Assembly: GCF_009905435.1 (NCBI RefSeq)
Contig: NZ_JAAAMT010000009.1
Coordinates: 62,001-126,000, forward strand
Origin: Pseudomonas sp. R5(2019)
GTDB lineage: Bacteria; Pseudomonadota; Gammaproteobacteria; Pseudomonadales; Pseudomonadaceae
Direction: 5' to 3'
Length of the DNA stretch: 64,000 nucleotides
Made by a program: the position numbers and the translations under genes. Positions 61,889 to 64,000 of this stretch are shown in pieces; the first letter of the stretch is position 1; each line of letters opens with the position of its first letter. The notes beneath the pieces are model-generated. The model was given only the letters and a program-made list of their open reading frames with translations. It did no database searches and was not told the DNA's origin.

Positions 61889-62907
61889 TTTTCGCGCCTG
61901 CGCCGCGCCTGAACGATCATGGCTGGCGCAAAATGCAACACGATCATCCGCACCAGATGGTGAGACAGGATAAATACGACGTTCAGCCCGCCACTGAACG
62001 CGACAATGGCGATGGTCTCGATAGCGCCAGGCAAATACGCCATCCACAACGACAAGGGATCACTGCCTAGAACCCGCCCGGCCACCACGGCAAATACCGC
62101 GGCGATCAGCAGCATCAGAGCGACAGAAATCAGCCCGGCCCATCCGTGGCGAACAAGCTCTGTCAGAGAGATGTCCTTGAACTTTGATCCAACCAGCACA
62201 CCAAGAATGACCGCCGCGGAATCAACACTCCATTGCGGCATGCGGAATGCCTGGAGATAACCCATCTTGATATAGACCCCGGTGATAATGATCGCTGTGA
62301 GCATGAACGGTGCAGGAACGCCGACGCTCAATAAGAAGCGCCCGAACAAAATACACAAGGTGATCAGCGACAGCAGTGACAGCAGAGTGCTCATGGTCAG
62401 TGGGCTGCGTTCGCCAAGTGCAACTGACACTTCGGTTTGCCCCGGAATGCAAAAACTGACCAGCAGGGTGATCGACAGCAGTCGGATCAGATGCACGACC
62501 ATCACTTTGCCGGACGCACGTTCGGACTCCAGCAAATCGAACACCGCCGCGAGTGCACCCGGGTAGACGGCCAATAGCGAATCCTTGAGATTCCATCCCG
62601 AGATTTGGACCAACCAAAAAGCGGCCACCGTAATCTGCGTCATCAGGCACAGCAGCAGAAAGGCCAGGCTGGGTAACATGGCCACCATTGTTTCATTGTC
62701 CCAAGACTCGAACATCAGGCCGGTCGCGATCCCCAGTACAACTTGCAGGTAGCCAAGGCCGAAGCGCAATGTGGGAGCAAAATGAAAGTTGCTGGCAATC
62801 ACTGCCGTTGCGAGTATCGAGCCGAGTAGCAGGCCATGGGGGACGCCGGCGAATGCCAGCACGGTGCCGGCTCCTGTGGCGATGAGCAAGCACAATATCG
62901 TCTTCAT
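61885..62907 (-). CDS. AbrB-family membrane protein
   Basis: A 340-residue protein of the AbrB (ammonia monooxygenase-like) membrane family with about nine to ten hydrophobic helices (ILATAVIASNFHFAP region, LPSLAFLLLCLMTQITVAAF, MLLIAAVFAVVAGRVLGSD), arranged as two duplicated halves with the central GWNLKDSLLAVYPGALAAVF and a later LSLWMAYLPGAIETIAIVAF. Such proteins are putative transporters or regulators of uncertain role. The upstream FAD protein ends seven bases before its start, so they are probably cotranscribed. Confidence 0.85.
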   Translation of the reverse strand: MKTILCLLIATGAGTVLAFAGVPHGLLLGSILATAVIASNFHFAPTLRFGLGYLQVVLGIATGLMFESWDNETMVAMLPSLAFLLLCLMTQITVAAFWLVQISGWNLKDSLLAVYPGALAAVFDLLESERASGKVMVVHLIRLLSITLLVSFCIPGQTEVSVALGERSPLTMSTLLSLLSLITLCILFGRFLLSVGVPAPFMLTAIIITGVYIKMGYLQAFRMPQWSVDSAAVILGVLVGSKFKDISLTELVRHGWAGLISVALMLLIAAVFAVVAGRVLGSDPLSLWMAYLPGAIETIAIVAFSGGLNVVFILSHHLVRMIVLHFAPAMIVQARRRREN

Positions 62908-62914
62908 GTTTTTC

Positions 62915-64000
62915 TCAGATGCTTAGTGTACGAAGGTTCCGGAATATGAGTTCTGCCTGCATCTGTAGGACATCGATATTGCTGACGGCATAGAACACTC
63001 CCGTAGTGGGGGCGCCGAGCGCGAAGATATTGGAGGGGCCATGTCTGTTGATTACCCGGCAGTCCTCATAGTGCACGTCAATTCCACCGTACTGATGTGG
63101 TATGCACATTCCACAGGCCGCCATGTTCTTGAAGAGCGTGCCCTCCATCGAATCGCCCGCGCCTGTTGCGTTGATCACGTAGGAAAATGAGCATTCGAAA
63201 TCACGACCCCGTGCCACGAACCGATCCCTTGTGACGCTAACATCGACCAAGCCGGTTCGACAGGCCAGTCGCGCGGCGCTGATATGTTGATTAATTCTTC
63301 TCCAGTTCTCCTTGGGAATAGGCACTCGCAGTTGACGCCAGGCGCCCCTGAATTTTGCGAGGAAAATGTTCCTTTCGCGCTCGGATAACAGGTTCCAGAT
63401 CAACGGCACGATTAGATTGGTTGATGAAAATACTGAGTAAAGTGCATCTCGGGCACCCGCAGCCTGAGAGTGATCGCGCATTAACTCTTCGATGTTTAGG
63501 TCGATGCCCTGCACCTCAAGCTCTTCATTGAACATTGCCCTCACTGTGTTCAGAGTGGAACTACCACCTTGAAGTCGTTGCAGGAGATTATTCGCGGTTA
63601 ACACTTTAAGAGAGCGCGGATGATAATGCTCGACGTAGTTGGGGATCTTGCTGCTGCGGGTTAGCATCGTTACGTGGTTGTCAGGATCGGCGTCGAGCAC
63701 GGCAAGCGCCGCATCGATAGCCGATAACTGATTGCCAAGCACGGCAATGCCGTCCGAACGGATATCAGCAAGGTTTGACGTCGGATAGGGAGTGTTGACG
63801 TAGCCTTGCGCGCCAGTGAGCCGATATATATCGGTCGGCTCGGCATTGCCGGTTGCCAGTACGACAGCGTCGTATCCCGCGCGCTCACCTGTGACTGTTC
63901 TCAACGAATATCGCCCTCGTTGCATTGTCATTTCATTCACACGCTCGTGATAACACTGGATGGATGAGTGTTTGTGCAGAGATGACTTTAGCGTCTCCTC
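62915..64000 (-). CDS. FAD/NAD(P)-binding protein, N-terminus cut by window edge
   Basis: The frame runs on to the window edge: GTG 63940 is only an internal codon, and 20 more codons before it have no stop. Visible parts include DAVVLATGNAEPTDIYRL and SDGIAVLGNQLSAIDAALAV, typical of the second dinucleotide-binding fold of FAD-NAD(P)-binding (HI0933/YdhS-like) proteins, and YVINATGAGDSMEGTLFKN. The first FAD motif would be upstream of the window. Function is not known; its partner is the AbrB-like gene downstream. Confidence 0.85.
   Translation of the reverse strand, partial: EETLKSSLHKHSSIQCYHERVNEMTMQRGRYSLRTVTGERAGYDAVVLATGNAEPTDIYRLTGAQGYVNTPYPTSNLADIRSDGIAVLGNQLSAIDAALAVLDADPDNHVTMLTRSSKIPNYVEHYHPRSLKVLTANNLLQRLQGGSSTLNTVRAMFNEELEVQGIDLNIEELMRDHSQAAGARDALYSVFSSTNLIVPLIWNLLSERERNIFLAKFRGAWRQLRVPIPKENWRRINQHISAARLACRTGLVDVSVTRDRFVARGRDFECSFSYVINATGAGDSMEGTLFKNMAACGMCIPHQYGGIDVHYEDCRVINRHGPSNIFALGAPTTGVFYAVSNIDVLQMQAELIFRNLRTLSI

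Overview
This 64 kb window is chromosomal DNA of a Pseudomonas, most likely of the putida/fluorescens type. The evidence is a high-GC genome with short intergenic gaps; Pseudomonas-style inverted repeats (positions 1849, 35306, 46594, 51991, 54189); and familiar local gene orders: hmgR/hmgABC, leucine dehydrogenase next to a 2-oxoacid dehydrogenase, FecI/FecR/FecA, and the folM-like dehydrogenase/DUF1244/HopJ cluster. No rRNA, tRNA or CRISPR array was seen.

Layout. 1-1817: 3' part of a MalT-like LuxR regulator. 2052-12384: a complete quinohemoprotein amine dehydrogenase locus, with a sigma-54 activator, ABC exporter, subtilisin-like protease, FAD monooxygenase, then alpha subunit, radical SAM crosslinking enzyme, gamma peptide and beta subunit. 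Together these make, crosslink, export and trim the CTQ-bearing gamma peptide and assemble the periplasmic amine oxidation enzyme. 12577-13184: a toxin-antitoxin pair. 13230-20750: housekeeping genes (metallo-hydrolase, OmpA-like lipoprotein, pta, DUF3565, SlyD-like FKBP, glutathione peroxidase, old yellow enzyme, glycosyltransferase).

20891-32455: an AT-richer integrated island of about 11.4 kb. It lies between two 194-bp direct repeats, both copies of the 3' part of cysZ. It carries a tyrosine integrase next to the right repeat, a broken second integrase, a serine recombinase, a superfamily-2-like helicase, and an 860-bp noncoding stretch rich in palindromes and iteron-like motifs. It also carries a two-gene AAA ATPase (DUF3696 type) plus partner operon that looks like a candidate anti-phage defence system, and a protein with a hydrophobic C-terminal tail. 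No phage structural or conjugation genes are visible, so it looks like a satellite-like or small integrative element. The integration rebuilt cysZ with a new C-terminus.

32219-41358: cysZ, a 2-Cys peroxiredoxin, trxB, a Met/Lys/Asp repeat protein, the HopJ/DUF1244/folM group, a MerR regulator, flavodoxin, an alpha/beta hydrolase and an SDR. 41681-46546: a decayed LuxR regulator and the homogentisate pathway (hmgR divergent from hmgABC). 46709-51972: a SirB1-like protein, then leucine dehydrogenase and the E1alpha, E1beta and E2 subunits of a branched-chain or pyruvate-type dehydrogenase complex. 52103-54051: yebG under a LexA box, psiE, DUF3509 and an HPF-like protein. 54285-61888: iron uptake, with fecA-fecR-fecI on the minus strand, a DUF3649/PepSY/DUF3325 membrane group, and a second FecI/FecR pair lacking an adjacent receptor. 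61885-64000: an AbrB-family membrane protein and a partial FAD/NAD(P)-binding protein.
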